A stretch of DNA of 46,195 nt from Streptomyces sp. SID3212 (GTDB taxonomy: Bacteria; Actinomycetota; Actinomycetes; Streptomycetales; Streptomycetaceae), in contig NZ_WWJY01000968.1 of the NCBI RefSeq assembly GCF_009865405.1, forward strand, positions 1 to 46,195, read 5' to 3'. Below are positions 6,947 through 13,823 of this stretch, piece by piece. Each line of letters begins with the position of its first letter. Within the stretch, counting starts at the first letter, position 1. The translations under genes were made by a program, and so were the position numbers. Under the pieces are notes generated by a model, which was not told the DNA's origin, did not search any database, and saw only the letters and a list, made by a program, of their open reading frames with translations.

Positions 6947-7017
6947 GTCCGATGTTCCTTGCGGTCGTTGTGGCAGAGGGTGGGCGTCGTGGCCGTAGAA
7001 CGGGAAGGGCGGTTCCA

Positions 7018-7491
7018 TCACTGCTCCTGGGCTGTGGCGTCGCGTTCCTGGGCGCGCCAGCGTCGGACGGTGCGGGGTTTCACGGCGAAGATGTCGGCGA
7101 TCTCGGCCTCGGACAGCCCGAGGCCGGTCATCCGTACGCCGGCCAGGCGCCGTTCCTGGGGGGTCATGCCGGGCAGCGGGCGGCGCTCCCGGGCGGCGCT
7201 CTCCACTGCGGTCCAGTCGGGTTCTGCGCGGGCCTTCGCCGGGTCGCCGGTTCTGCGGAGGTGGGTGCGGCAGGTCTCGCAGATGGTGCGCCACTGCGAG
7301 GCCTGCCGGGTGCAGTCGTCCGTCGCGCATTCGCGCTGGGCGGCGATGTGCCAGCCGTCCCGGCGCAGCGACTCGACAGCCTCGTGAGCGAACCGGTCGG
7401 CCTCCTCGCGGGTGATCCGGCCGTCGAAGGCGGCGAGGGCCTGGGCGGCGATGTCCGCGGCGATGGCGTCCGCGACCGGGGCGCGGTTCAT
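7018..7491 (-). CDS. Zinc-finger and HTH protein
   Basis: A 157-residue protein starting ATG at 7491 (ATGA overlap). The middle has a cysteine cluster, 'CATDDCTRQ' and 'CETCRTHLRR', probably one zinc site. The C-terminal 45 residues form an HTH of the resolvase/sigma-like type ('GLSEAEIADIFAVKPRTVRR'). It is likely a DNA-binding regulator within the early operon; its target is unknown. Confidence 0.65.
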   Translation of the reverse strand: MNRAPVADAIAADIAAQALAAFDGRITREEADRFAHEAVESLRRDGWHIAAQRECATDDCTRQASQWRTICETCRTHLRRTGDPAKARAEPDWTAVESAARERRPLPGMTPQERRLAGVRMTGLGLSEAEIADIFAVKPRTVRRWRAQERDATAQEQ

Positions 7492-7811
7492 CGCTGCTGC
7501 CACGGGGCGGGCCGCACGCCCGTACGGCGGCGCGGCGTACCGCTGCTGCGCCTGGGCCTCGGCGGGTTCGGGCAGTTGGCGATGTGCGGGGTGGCCCGCC
7601 ACTCCGCGTGCTCCAGCGCCGGGCGCTCCTTGGACAGGCCGCGCGAGCGGAGGCGGCCGGTGCCGTCGGTGTAGCAGGCCGTGTTACCGGTGCCGGTCTC
7701 GTCGGGCTCGGCCTCGACGGCGAGCGGTCGGCCGGCGGCGGTGACGGTCCAGCGGATCGGGGCGTGGCAGCCCGCGCAGGTGGTGACGTCGTGCTCAGGG
7801 AGTGTGGGCAT
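7488..7811 (-). CDS. Small zinc-knuckle protein
   Basis: A 107-residue protein with a GGAGG box 5 nt before the ATG at 7811. 'CAGCHAPIRWTVTAAGRPLA' is a pattern I recall from many short Streptomyces proteins, with CxxC and a W before a GRPL turn. Additional Cys and His (ACYTDG, HIANCP) probably complete a zinc site. The C-terminus is basic. The function is unknown, and it is coupled to the next gene. Confidence 0.65.
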   Translation of the reverse strand: MPTLPEHDVTTCAGCHAPIRWTVTAAGRPLAVEAEPDETGTGNTACYTDGTGRLRSRGLSKERPALEHAEWRATPHIANCPNPPRPRRSSGTPRRRTGVRPAPWQQR

Positions 7812-7823
7812 GTGGTCCTCCGG

Positions 7824-8204
7824 TCAGGTGCCGGTGTCGAAGTCGGGCACGTGCGGGGCGGTGAGGCGCCAGCCGTAGAGGTCGATGGCGCCGGTGGTGC
7901 CGAGGTCGGCGAGCGCGCGGCGGATCGCCTCGGGTGTGGCGGCCGCGCGGAGCTGCGCCCGGTCAGGGCTGACGTGCGGGGGCGTACGGACCGGGAGCAG
8001 CAACGGCCCCTGCCTGCCGCCTCGTTGACCCCGGGCCCGGGCGGCGGCGCGGGCGCCCGGCGGCGTCGGCACCCCGCGCAGCGGCGGCGGCGAGGACGGC
8101 GGGGGTTCGGCGGTCGGTGGCGGCTCCTCGATGAGGGGCTCGCGCGCGTCCCGCTGATCACCACCCACATCAGCCGTCACCTGGGGTAGTTCCTGGGTGA
8201 TCAT
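7824..8204 (-). CDS. C-terminal part of a replication-type protein (frame-displaced or coupled second gene)
   Basis: A 126-residue frame beginning MITQELPQV. Its ATG (8202-8204) overlaps the TGA of the gene before it. The first half is a Pro/Glu-rich linker and the second half has 'ATPEAIRRALADLGTTG' and 'LYGWRLTAPHVPDFDTGT'. I recall homologues of the upstream winged-helix protein continuing in the same frame into an NTQELP-like segment. This piece is therefore probably the displaced C-terminus of one original protein, now made by restart, by frameshifting, or not at all. Confidence 0.5.
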   Translation of the reverse strand: MITQELPQVTADVGGDQRDAREPLIEEPPPTAEPPPSSPPPLRGVPTPPGARAAARARGQRGGRQGPLLLPVRTPPHVSPDRAQLRAAATPEAIRRALADLGTTGAIDLYGWRLTAPHVPDFDTGT

Positions 8205-8722
8205 GGGTTGTTCCGGGGTCGGTCCCCCGAACTGGACCCGCCCGACTTCGGGGGTTGGTCCCCCGAACTCGGGGACGCGGCAGGTTCGGGGGTCGGTCCC
8301 CCGAACTCCGGCCCGCGCCAAGGCGACTTCGCCGGCTTCTTCTTCGGGCGGGTGAGGGCGAGGGACGCGACGGCGGCCGTCCAGTCCGGGCAGGGTGTGA
8401 CGAGGATGACGTAGGTGGGGCGGCGGCCGCGGCCGCGCGCGCCCTGGACGGAGACGACGCCGGCGGCAATCGCCGCTGTGATCATCCGGCGGACGTCTTT
8501 CTCGTCCGAGCCGACGGCGCGCGCGATGTCCTGGATCCGGATCACCGTGCCGTCCCGGAACCGCAGCGCGCCGCCCGGGTTGGCGGCGGTTCCGAGGGCG
8601 TACAGCAGCGTCAGGAATGGGCCGCGCAGGGGGCGCGGCATCGTCCTGGACCAGCGCCAGAAGATCGCGTTGCGGAAGGCGTTGGGGACGCCTCCGCCCT
8701 GGCCGGGCTGCTCTTCGTGCAC
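8201..8722 (-). CDS. Winged-helix replication-type protein
   Basis: A 173-residue protein starting GTG at 8722 with AGAGG 5 nt upstream. The N-terminus ('NAFRNAIFWRWSRTMPRPLR', then 'LTLLYALG') followed by a winged helix ('IQDIARAVGSDEKDVRRMI', then 'AAGVVSVQGARGRG') belongs to a family I recall as widespread in Streptomyces phages and genomic islands; it resembles replication or partition regulators. A basic linker with palindromic DNA repeats follows. The frame ends at a TGA that overlaps the ATG of the next frame. Confidence 0.65.
   Translation of the reverse strand: MHEEQPGQGGGVPNAFRNAIFWRWSRTMPRPLRGPFLTLLYALGTAANPGGALRFRDGTVIRIQDIARAVGSDEKDVRRMITAAIAAGVVSVQGARGRGRRPTYVILVTPCPDWTAAVASLALTRPKKKPAKSPWRGPEFGGPTPEPAASPSSGDQPPKSGGSSSGDRPRNNP
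8213..8305. repeat. Three palindromic repeats in the linker of the winged-helix gene
   Basis: TTCGGGGG-N5-CCCCCGAA is perfect at 8247-8267 and 8285-8305; a third copy, with two mismatches in its left arm, ends at 8231. Spacings are 36 and 38 bp. Because 38 is not a multiple of three, the repeat FGGPTPE is read in one frame for the first copy in gene order and in another frame for the other two. Confidence 0.65.
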
Positions 8723-8794
8723 AGAGACCTCTCAGGTGGTGCCAGCGTGGATCGAGACAGCCGGGGCGCGGGTGTGCACGCCCCGGCTCGGTGG

Positions 8795-9208
8795 TCACGC
8801 CTCCCTGAGGCCGTCCAGGAGGAGCCCGGGAATCGTGAGGATCAGCACGCTGGTCTCGTAGTCCAGGCGGAGACCGGGCGCCCGGACCGCACGCTTCACC
8901 CAGCCGCGTTGCAGAAGGGTGTTGAGCGCGACCACGACCTGAGGCCGAAGGAGTCTGGTCTCGTCGGCCAAGCGGATCAGGAAGGGCTGGTCGCGGTCCG
9001 CGATGGTGCCGGTGACGTAGTCCGCGTGGGACGCGAGCGCGAGGGCGACCAGGCGGGTGTGCCGGTGCATGCCCGACCGGAGGATGCCGCGCTCGTACAA
9101 GAGACGGAACGGGAGATCGTCCGGGCCAAGGGCGCCCGGGGCAGCAAGGTTGCGGTCGGCGATCCGGGCCGCGACATCGGCCGGACTCGGCCGGGAGGAA
9201 GCGATCAC
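8795..9208 (-). CDS. Winged-helix DNA-binding protein
   Basis: A 137-residue protein, GTG start at 9208 overlapping the upstream stop (GTGA). 'HRHTRLVALALASHADYVTG' and 'LADETRLLRPQVVVALNTLL' followed by 'RGWVKRA' form a MarR/Rep-type winged helix. It sits just upstream of the second initiator-like gene and may act with it in replication or in control of the early operon. The longer upstream frame overlaps a different gene and is rejected. Confidence 0.6.
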   Translation of the reverse strand: MIASSRPSPADVAARIADRNLAAPGALGPDDLPFRLLYERGILRSGMHRHTRLVALALASHADYVTGTIADRDQPFLIRLADETRLLRPQVVVALNTLLQRGWVKRAVRAPGLRLDYETSVLILTIPGLLLDGLREA

Positions 9209-9417
9209 TGGTCCTGGTCCTGTCGTTCGGGGTGGCGGGGAATCCAGTACGGGCCGGGCGGCCAGCCCGGTATCCGCTTGGGCTCGGGCCGGCTGTTCTC
9301 GGCGTTCGGCGAGTGAGCGGGGCACCGCCATCCGGGGAGGAACCTTTCGGCGTAGCCGTAGGCGTGCGGCCTGACCTCCGTCAGGGCCTCGCAGACGGGG
9401 CGGTGAGACCCGTTCAC
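9205..9417 (-). CDS. Small hypothetical protein
   Basis: A 70-residue protein rich in Pro, Arg and His. GTG at 9417 is 4 bp after the stop of the gene before it, and its stop overlaps the next start. 'ERFLPGWRCPAHSPNAENSR' has one cysteine and two histidines that could bind metal. I recall similar short proteins in Streptomyces phages, without function. Confidence 0.5.
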   Translation of the reverse strand: MNGSHRPVCEALTEVRPHAYGYAERFLPGWRCPAHSPNAENSRPEPKRIPGWPPGPYWIPRHPERQDQDQ

Positions 9418-9421
9418 CGGC

Positions 9422-10096
9422 TCACCCCTGCGAGGCTGCGGCCGCCCGCCGCGCGGCGAGCCACTCGGCCTTCGGCCCCAGCAGCGCGAAATGCACTGCC
9501 GCTTCGGCGAGTTGTCCGTACGCGTAGAGCGCCTCGCCGATGCCGACGGCAGCGTCCAAGGCATCGGTCATCTGGCCGGCCTCGTGATCGCTCACGTACT
9601 CCCGGCCCATCAGCTCCTCGCCGTACTCTGCGGCAAGGCTGCACACGGTGACCCGGGCCCGCGCCGCGGCCAGGGCCGACGCCTTGTTCCAGTTCAGCTC
9701 GGGCATCTCGCCCAGGTGAGCGGGAGGGCAGACCAGCGGCGGCATCTCGCCCTCGACCACGAGCTGGCGCACCGCCCACACCGCGCCGTACGCGTAGTGC
9801 CTCGACGCCTCCTCGAACCTCTCCCGGAGCGTGTCCTCCGTACGGCGGTAGAGGTCTCCGAGGTGGAAGAGCGCGGTGGAGTGCGGCTCCCGGGTGCTGA
9901 CCGCGTCCACCCTGTGGGTCCCGGTGGGGATGGCGAACTGGGCCAGGCCCGGTTGGCTGATCACGCGGTCGATGTCGACGCCGGCGACTGCCAGCTGGAT
10001 GGCGGTCAGGGCGGTGCGGTACTCGCGGGCCGACTCGCCGAGGGCGTGCACGCCGTCGGTCAGGCCGTCGTACCAGGGCAGAGTCTTGCTGGACAC
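9422..10096 (-). CDS. Hypothetical early protein, all-helical
   Basis: A 224-residue soluble protein. The GTG at 10096 has AGGAG 6 nt upstream; the longer frame to 10399 is shadow. 'SSKTLPWYDGLTDGVHALGE', 'LFHLGDLYRRTEDTLRERFE' and 'HEAGQMTDALDAAVGIGEAL' indicate long helices. Part of the layout (GEALYAYGQLAEAAVHFALL) resembles a segment of the 11002-11898 product (IADALYAYQSVAQTETLRHL). The two may be distantly related, but this is weak. Confidence 0.6.
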   Translation of the reverse strand: MSSKTLPWYDGLTDGVHALGESAREYRTALTAIQLAVAGVDIDRVISQPGLAQFAIPTGTHRVDAVSTREPHSTALFHLGDLYRRTEDTLRERFEEASRHYAYGAVWAVRQLVVEGEMPPLVCPPAHLGEMPELNWNKASALAAARARVTVCSLAAEYGEELMGREYVSDHEAGQMTDALDAAVGIGEALYAYGQLAEAAVHFALLGPKAEWLAARRAAAASQG

Positions 10097-10155
10097 AGGT
10101 GTCTCCTGGGTGGAGGGGCGGCCGGTGCGCGGGCACCGGCCGCCGTGGCGAAGGA

Positions 10156-10464
10156 TCAGATCTGGACGGCGACACGGCCGCAGTCGCGGCAGGCCAGGCC
10201 ACCGGTCGGCGTCACGTCGTGCGGTGTGGACATGTGGCCGCAGGCCGGGGTGTGGCAGGCCAGATACGCGGCCGGCGGCGGGCCGGTACGGGCGTGCTCT
10301 GGCTCCGGCTCCGGCTCGGGAAACGGCGGCCGCCGCCGTACGAGGCGGGTGGTCCAGCGGGCCAGGCCGAGCACTGCGGCGCCGATGGCGACCAGCCATA
10401 CGGCCAGCCCCGTGCAGAGCATGAGCGCCACCAGGCCGAGGATGATCAGGTCTGTAGCGGTCAC
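10156..10464 (-). CDS. Membrane-anchored zinc-ribbon protein
   Basis: A 102-residue protein, GTG start at 10464 overlapping the WhiB stop (GTGA). Residues 3-35 are hydrophobic ('LIILGLVALMLCTGLAVWLV') and form one or two membrane segments. A PEPEPEPE hinge leads to a cytoplasmic zinc ribbon (ACHTPACGHM and CRDCGRVAV). It could link a DNA- or protein-binding zinc domain to the membrane. Confidence 0.6.
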   Translation of the reverse strand: MTATDLIILGLVALMLCTGLAVWLVAIGAAVLGLARWTTRLVRRRPPFPEPEPEPEHARTGPPPAAYLACHTPACGHMSTPHDVTPTGGLACRDCGRVAVQI

Positions 10465-10739
10465 GGCCGGCCCCCTTTCTCGATCAGGTGGGCGGTCGCC
10501 TCTGCGCTGAGCTGCGCCCGCTGGTAGGGGCCCATGCCGCCCCGGACAACGGCCCGAGCCGTCGAGCCCAGGCGCCCCTCCGTGGACAGGGCGTCGACCA
10601 GGCACTCCGGCCGTACCTCGCAGGGGGTGCAGATCCGCTTAGCTTCCCGATGCCGGGGCTCGGCGTCCCTGGTCCCGACGAACAGGAGGTCGTGTCCGAG
10701 GCAGGCCGCGTGGTCGAGCCACGCGCGGGAGCTGTCCAT
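10461..10739 (-). CDS. WhiB-like iron-sulfur protein
   Basis: A 92-residue protein with the WhiB hallmark: C13 ('DHAACLG'), then C37, C40 and C46 in 'ICTPCEVRPEC', giving the C..CxxCx5C that binds a [4Fe-4S] cluster. The turn motif G[VI]WGG is degenerate (VRGGMGP), followed by 'YQRAQLSAEA'. WhiB proteins are actinobacterial transcription regulators that bind the sigma factor, and phage copies are known (for example mycobacteriophage TM4 gp49). The ATG at 10739 has GGAG 6 nt upstream; a GTG at 10742 is an alternative. It may reprogram host transcription or exclude other phages. Confidence 0.9.
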   Translation of the reverse strand: MDSSRAWLDHAACLGHDLLFVGTRDAEPRHREAKRICTPCEVRPECLVDALSTEGRLGSTARAVVRGGMGPYQRAQLSAEATAHLIEKGGRP

Positions 10740-11005
10740 CACGATCTCCGGTGGCGGTGGGCCGCGCGGGCGCGGGCCCGGGCGGCGCGGCGGAACCGGC
10801 GGAGGAGCAGCTGCTCGCGCGTCGGCGCGATCCGTTCCGCGATCAGGGCGCCCCCGCCCAGGGCTACGACGAGGGCGACCAGCCAGAACAGGAGGGGCAG
10901 CGCGAGGCCGTCGGCGGCCGCCGCCATCATCAGCGCGAACACGACGGTGATCGCGACGGCCAGGACGACGGCGGCCGTCGTGATGCGGGTGGAGTGCGCG
11001 ATCAC
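10739..11005 (-). CDS. Small membrane protein with two predicted transmembrane segments
   Basis: An 88-residue protein, GTG start at 11005 overlapping the upstream stop (GTGA). Two hydrophobic segments ('TTAAVVLAVAITVVFALMM' and 'LPLLFWLVALVVALGGGALI') are followed by a strongly basic tail of Arg and His. No family is recognised. It is the gene directly before WhiB and shares the operon. Confidence 0.6.
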   Translation of the reverse strand: MIAHSTRITTAAVVLAVAITVVFALMMAAAADGLALPLLFWLVALVVALGGGALIAERIAPTREQLLLRRFRRAARARARAAHRHRRS

Positions 11006-11898
11006 TCGCCCTCCACTACACACGCCGGGTCGAACTCGGCGGCGATCCCGGCAGCGGTGATCATGTAGCCGGTCGGCACCGGCTCCCTGCTGAACGGGTC
11101 GATGACGTACACGTCCCAGCAGCGAATCGGGTCGGCGGGATCGCTGACCTGCCACACGATCCGCGGCCTGACCTCGGGCCCGTCCTCCTGGACCAGGAGG
11201 TGCTCGATGTGTGCGGCCGCCGCCTCCTGCGTGGCGTAGGCACGGAGCATGAAGCCCTCGTGCTCGGCGACGTACATCGTGTCCGGCCGCAGCCGCTCGA
11301 CCTCATCGAGGAGCCACGCGACCACCGCCGTCACCGACTCGCCTACCGGGGCGGGGACACGGCGGTCCCGCCCGCTCGGAGACAGCAGCCCCCGCAGCTC
11401 CGTGTCCTGGGTCCGCAGTGTGACCAGCTCGGCGCGCTCCCGATCCGCGCGGGCGACGGCCGGCGACGACCGCACCGCACCACCCAGCACACCGGCCAGG
11501 TGCTCGGCGAGGCACCGGCGCTGCGAGAGGTGGCGGAGGGTCTCGGTCTGCGCGACGCTCTGGTACGCGTAGAGCGCGTCGGCAATGATCAGGGCCAGCA
11601 CCGGGTCAACAGGAGTGAACGCGGCCTCGGGCGACGTGCCCGAGGTGTTCTTCTCCTCCCCGCCGGCGGCCACTTCGCGCAGCGTCGCGGCAAGCTTGTT
11701 GGCGATGCAGCTGTCGCAGCCGCCGCATCCGCAGTCGTCGTCGTTGCTGATCACGTCGGCCGCTTCGAGGAACGAGGTGGCCCGGACCAGCGGCGCAGCT
11801 GCGGTGAGGACGGCGTCGGCCAGCGACTCGTACGGCGCCATGAACGTGGTGCTGGGGTGGTCCTTGACGGCCTGGACCGCGGCCTCACGGGCGCTCAT
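11002..11898 (-). CDS. Hypothetical early protein with cysteine cluster
   Basis: A 298-residue soluble protein; the ATG at 11898 overlaps the upstream stop (ATGA). 'DDDCGCGGCDSCIANKL' is a compact metal-binding cluster near residue 70. A long helical centre follows ('RADRERAELVTLRTQDTELR', a probable coiled coil). The C-terminal 80 residues ('MYVAEHEGFMLRAYATQEAA') look like a small alpha/beta domain. I do not recognise the family. Confidence 0.6.
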   Translation of the reverse strand: MSAREAAVQAVKDHPSTTFMAPYESLADAVLTAAAPLVRATSFLEAADVISNDDDCGCGGCDSCIANKLAATLREVAAGGEEKNTSGTSPEAAFTPVDPVLALIIADALYAYQSVAQTETLRHLSQRRCLAEHLAGVLGGAVRSSPAVARADRERAELVTLRTQDTELRGLLSPSGRDRRVPAPVGESVTAVVAWLLDEVERLRPDTMYVAEHEGFMLRAYATQEAAAAHIEHLLVQEDGPEVRPRIVWQVSDPADPIRCWDVYVIDPFSREPVPTGYMITAAGIAAEFDPACVVEGE

Positions 11899-12284
11899 GC
11901 CGCCACCCCGCCCTCGGGCTGGGCCTGGGCGGCGTCCCACTGCTCCTGCGTCAGCCCGCGTATGCCGCGCAGTTCGACGCGCACACCGTCGAACTCCATC
12001 TCACCCTTCAAGCAATCGAAGGCGGCGTGGCTAGGGGTGGGGTTGCGGGACTGGGTCACCTCGTGGGTCAGCTCGATCCCGAGGAGCGCCGCCCACCGCT
12101 CGATCTCGCCAGAGCCCAGGGACACGTCGGTCAAAGTCAGGTTCGCCGAGTTCCAGAACGCCATCGAGGCCACGTCGGCGGAGGCCAGCTCCGGGTGCTC
12201 CTGGACGAGACGGCGGCCCACCTGCCCGGCACGGAACGCCCAGGACTCCAACCCCACCAGCGCGGCGGTCAGGTTGTCGCTCAT
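11895..12284 (-). CDS. Hypothetical early protein
   Basis: A 129-residue protein starting ATG at 12284, overlapping the upstream stop (ATGA). The N-terminus is helical ('LVGLESWAFRAGQVGRRLVQ'), and a beta segment ('LKGEMEFDGVRVELRGIRG') precedes an acidic, glutamine-rich end. The function is unknown. The longer frame upstream is shadow of the neighbouring gene. Confidence 0.6.
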   Translation of the reverse strand: MSDNLTAALVGLESWAFRAGQVGRRLVQEHPELASADVASMAFWNSANLTLTDVSLGSGEIERWAALLGIELTHEVTQSRNPTPSHAAFDCLKGEMEFDGVRVELRGIRGLTQEQWDAAQAQPEGGVAA

Positions 12285-12697
12285 CCCTGCACCGCCTGGT
12301 CGGCGATCAGCCGTACGGCGTTGGTCAGCGGAGGCGGCGGGTCGGCGATCGTGTCGGGGTCCGGCTCGACGGGCGCTGTTGCCCAGGCGGTGACCTTCAC
12401 ACCGTCGATGAGCGTGCTGGCCGTATACGTCCGCAGTTCCGGCCGGGCCGTGTCCAGGTGGGAGCGGGTGTGCATCAGCTCGCCGTGCGCCGTCGCGAAC
12501 GCGAGCACGCCGGCCAGGCCGTCGTAGTGGACATCGGTGACGTAGCCGCTGCTGGTCCGGGTCTGCGTGGTGAACGCTGGGTCGACCGACACGGCGCCCG
12601 TCGCTGCCCACGTGGCGCTCATCGCGGCCTGCTGGGCCGTACGCCACGGTGCGGAGAGTTGGTCCGGCGGGGCCGGGGTCTTAGTCTGCGTGATCAA
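12281..12697 (-). CDS. Hypothetical early protein
   Basis: A 138-residue protein with a TTG start at 12697 behind GAGGA. 'SSGYVTDVHYDGLAGVLAFA' and 'LDTARPELRTYTASTLIDG' suggest a mixed alpha/beta fold. It ends in a helix (LTNAVRLIADQAVQG). No family is recognised. It follows the HTH protein at 12786 after an 88-bp gap and leads the chain of overlapping early genes. Confidence 0.55.
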   Translation of the reverse strand: MITQTKTPAPPDQLSAPWRTAQQAAMSATWAATGAVSVDPAFTTQTRTSSGYVTDVHYDGLAGVLAFATAHGELMHTRSHLDTARPELRTYTASTLIDGVKVTAWATAPVEPDPDTIADPPPPLTNAVRLIADQAVQG

Positions 12698-12785
12698 CTG
12701 GTCCTCGTTTCTGAGTGGATGAGGTATCCGGTTGTGGTGGGGCCGCTCGGACCAGGCCCGGTCCGAGCGGCCTCGTGCATGTAGA

Positions 12786-12995
12786 TCAGGCGGTTTCGAG
12801 TAGGTGGACCAGCGACGCGGTCACGACGCGGTGGCGGGTACCGAGGGGCACGATCCGCACGGGCGCCTCGCCGCGCCTGACCAAGTCGTAGAGGTGCGAC
12901 TTGCTGACACCGAGGGCGTGCGCCGCTTCGGCGACACTCACAGTTGCCGGCCATGACCTCACCTCGGTGAGGGTTGGTACCTGCGCCGTGGTCAT
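12786..12995 (-). CDS. Excisionase-like HTH protein (MerR/HTH_17 type)
   Basis: A 69-residue protein; the ATG at 12995 overlaps the TGA of the Xre-type gene (ATGA). 'VSVAEAAHALGVSKSHLYDL' plus 'VRRGEAPVRIVPLGTRHRV' is the winged-helix signature of HTH_17/AlpA/excisionase proteins: an N-terminal helix-turn-helix, an RRGE turn and a wing. Its place in the immunity region, with the integrase on the other side, fits a recombination directionality factor; a Cro-like regulator is the alternative. Confidence 0.75.
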   Translation of the reverse strand: MTTAQVPTLTEVRSWPATVSVAEAAHALGVSKSHLYDLVRRGEAPVRIVPLGTRHRVVTASLVHLLETA

Positions 12996-13222
12996 GCCGA
13001 CGCGGGCGCGTGCTCGGGGGCAGCCATCAGGTCGGAGACCTCACAGCCGAGCGCCTCGGCCAGTCGCGCCAGCGCCTGAGCAGACGCCCCCGCGATGCCG
13101 CGCTCCACGCCCGATACATGTCCCTTGCTGTATCCAGCGCGGGCTCCGAGTGCTTCCTGTGTCAGCCCGGCCTCGATACGGCGCCGCCGGATTTGCGCGG
13201 GGTCTTGGTAATGGGCTCTCAT
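12992..13222 (-). CDS. Xre-family regulator, first gene of the early operon
   Basis: A 76-residue protein with a canonical HTH_3: 'RRRRIEAGLTQEALGARAG' and 'YSKGHVSGVERGIAG', then 'LARLAEALGCEVSDLMA'. It is the size of Cro/CI-type DNA-binding domains. The -10 element lies only 6 nt before the ATG at 13222, so the mRNA is probably leaderless. It faces the second regulator (13365) across an operator region, as in a lambda-like switch; which of the two is repressor and which is Cro cannot be decided from sequence. Confidence 0.8.
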   Translation of the reverse strand: MRAHYQDPAQIRRRRIEAGLTQEALGARAGYSKGHVSGVERGIAGASAQALARLAEALGCEVSDLMAAPEHAPASA

Positions 13223-13228
13223 GGCAGC

Positions 13229-13269
13229 ACGGTAGCCAAAAGTTCAAGGAAGTACAAGAAAGAACAAGC
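13229..13269 (-). promoter_or_regulatory. Leftward early promoter with three tandem 10-bp operator repeats
   Basis: TTGTAC (13252-13257 on minus) and TACCGT (13229-13234) are 17 nt apart. Overlapping them are three head-to-tail decamers, AAGTTCAAGG, AAGTACAAGA and AAGAACAAGC (13240-13269), in exact helical phase. A repressor bound there would cover the -35 box and the spacer. Confidence 0.6.
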
Positions 13270-13321
13270 CGATCCTTGCCCGAAAGGGGCGTTGCTCTAC
13301 TGCCTGACCTGGTGGTGTCCT

Positions 13322-13344
13322 AAAGTTCAGGGAAGTTTGATACT
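13322..13344 (+). promoter_or_regulatory. Rightward operator and -10 element for the repressor/integrase side
   Basis: AAAGTTCAGGG (13322-13332) followed by AAGTTTGATA repeats the decamer pattern of the leftward operator. GATACT (13339-13344) is a fair -10 box for the gene at 13365; the -35 region is weak, which suggests activation. Confidence 0.5.
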
Positions 13345-13364
13345 GCATCCCCGAGAGGACCCCC

Positions 13365-13814
13365 GTGGTGAGCGCGTCCCCACCCGCACCACCGCCCGAA
13401 GCCGACGTGATCCGCGTAGCGCGGATGGCGAGAGGACTCAGTCCCGAGAGGGCTGCGGAGCGAACTCGGATTCGCCTGGGGGGTGGACGGTGGCGCCACA
13501 TCGAGCAGGGCTACAGCCGACGGATTCCGTTCACGCCAACAGTGGCGCCGGCGAAGACCCTGGCGCACATGGCTCACGTGGTGGGGGTCCAGCCCGTACA
13601 GCTGGATGACGCGGGCCGAGGGGACGCGGCGGAGATCCTCCGCGAGATCAAAAGACAGGAGGCCGCAGAACAGTCACCGGAAGAACCCACGGACCCTCGC
13701 GTGCAGATGGCGCTGGACATCCTCGCCGATCTGCCGCCCCGGGTCCGGGCCGAGGTGCTGCGCCGGGTCGGCGCGGACGCCAGGAGGCAGATAAGCCGTG
13801 AAGACGACGACTAG
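13365..13814 (+). CDS. Xre-like regulator, immunity repressor candidate
   Basis: A 149-residue protein with a GTG start at 13365 behind GAGAGGA (a second GTG follows directly). The N-terminal part has a variant HTH: 'DVIRVARMARGLSPERAAER' and 'GGRWRHIEQGYSRR'. Then come 'TLAHMAHVVGVQPVQLDDAG' and a helical tail (DAAEILREIKRQEA). This layout is what I recall for regulators directly upstream of integrases in Streptomyces elements. It is read in the same direction as int, 9 bp away, so the two are probably co-transcribed. Confidence 0.75.
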   Translation: MVSASPPAPPPEADVIRVARMARGLSPERAAERTRIRLGGGRWRHIEQGYSRRIPFTPTVAPAKTLAHMAHVVGVQPVQLDDAGRGDAAEILREIKRQEAAEQSPEEPTDPRVQMALDILADLPPRVRAEVLRRVGADARRQISREDDD

Positions 13815-13823
13815 GAAGAGGTC

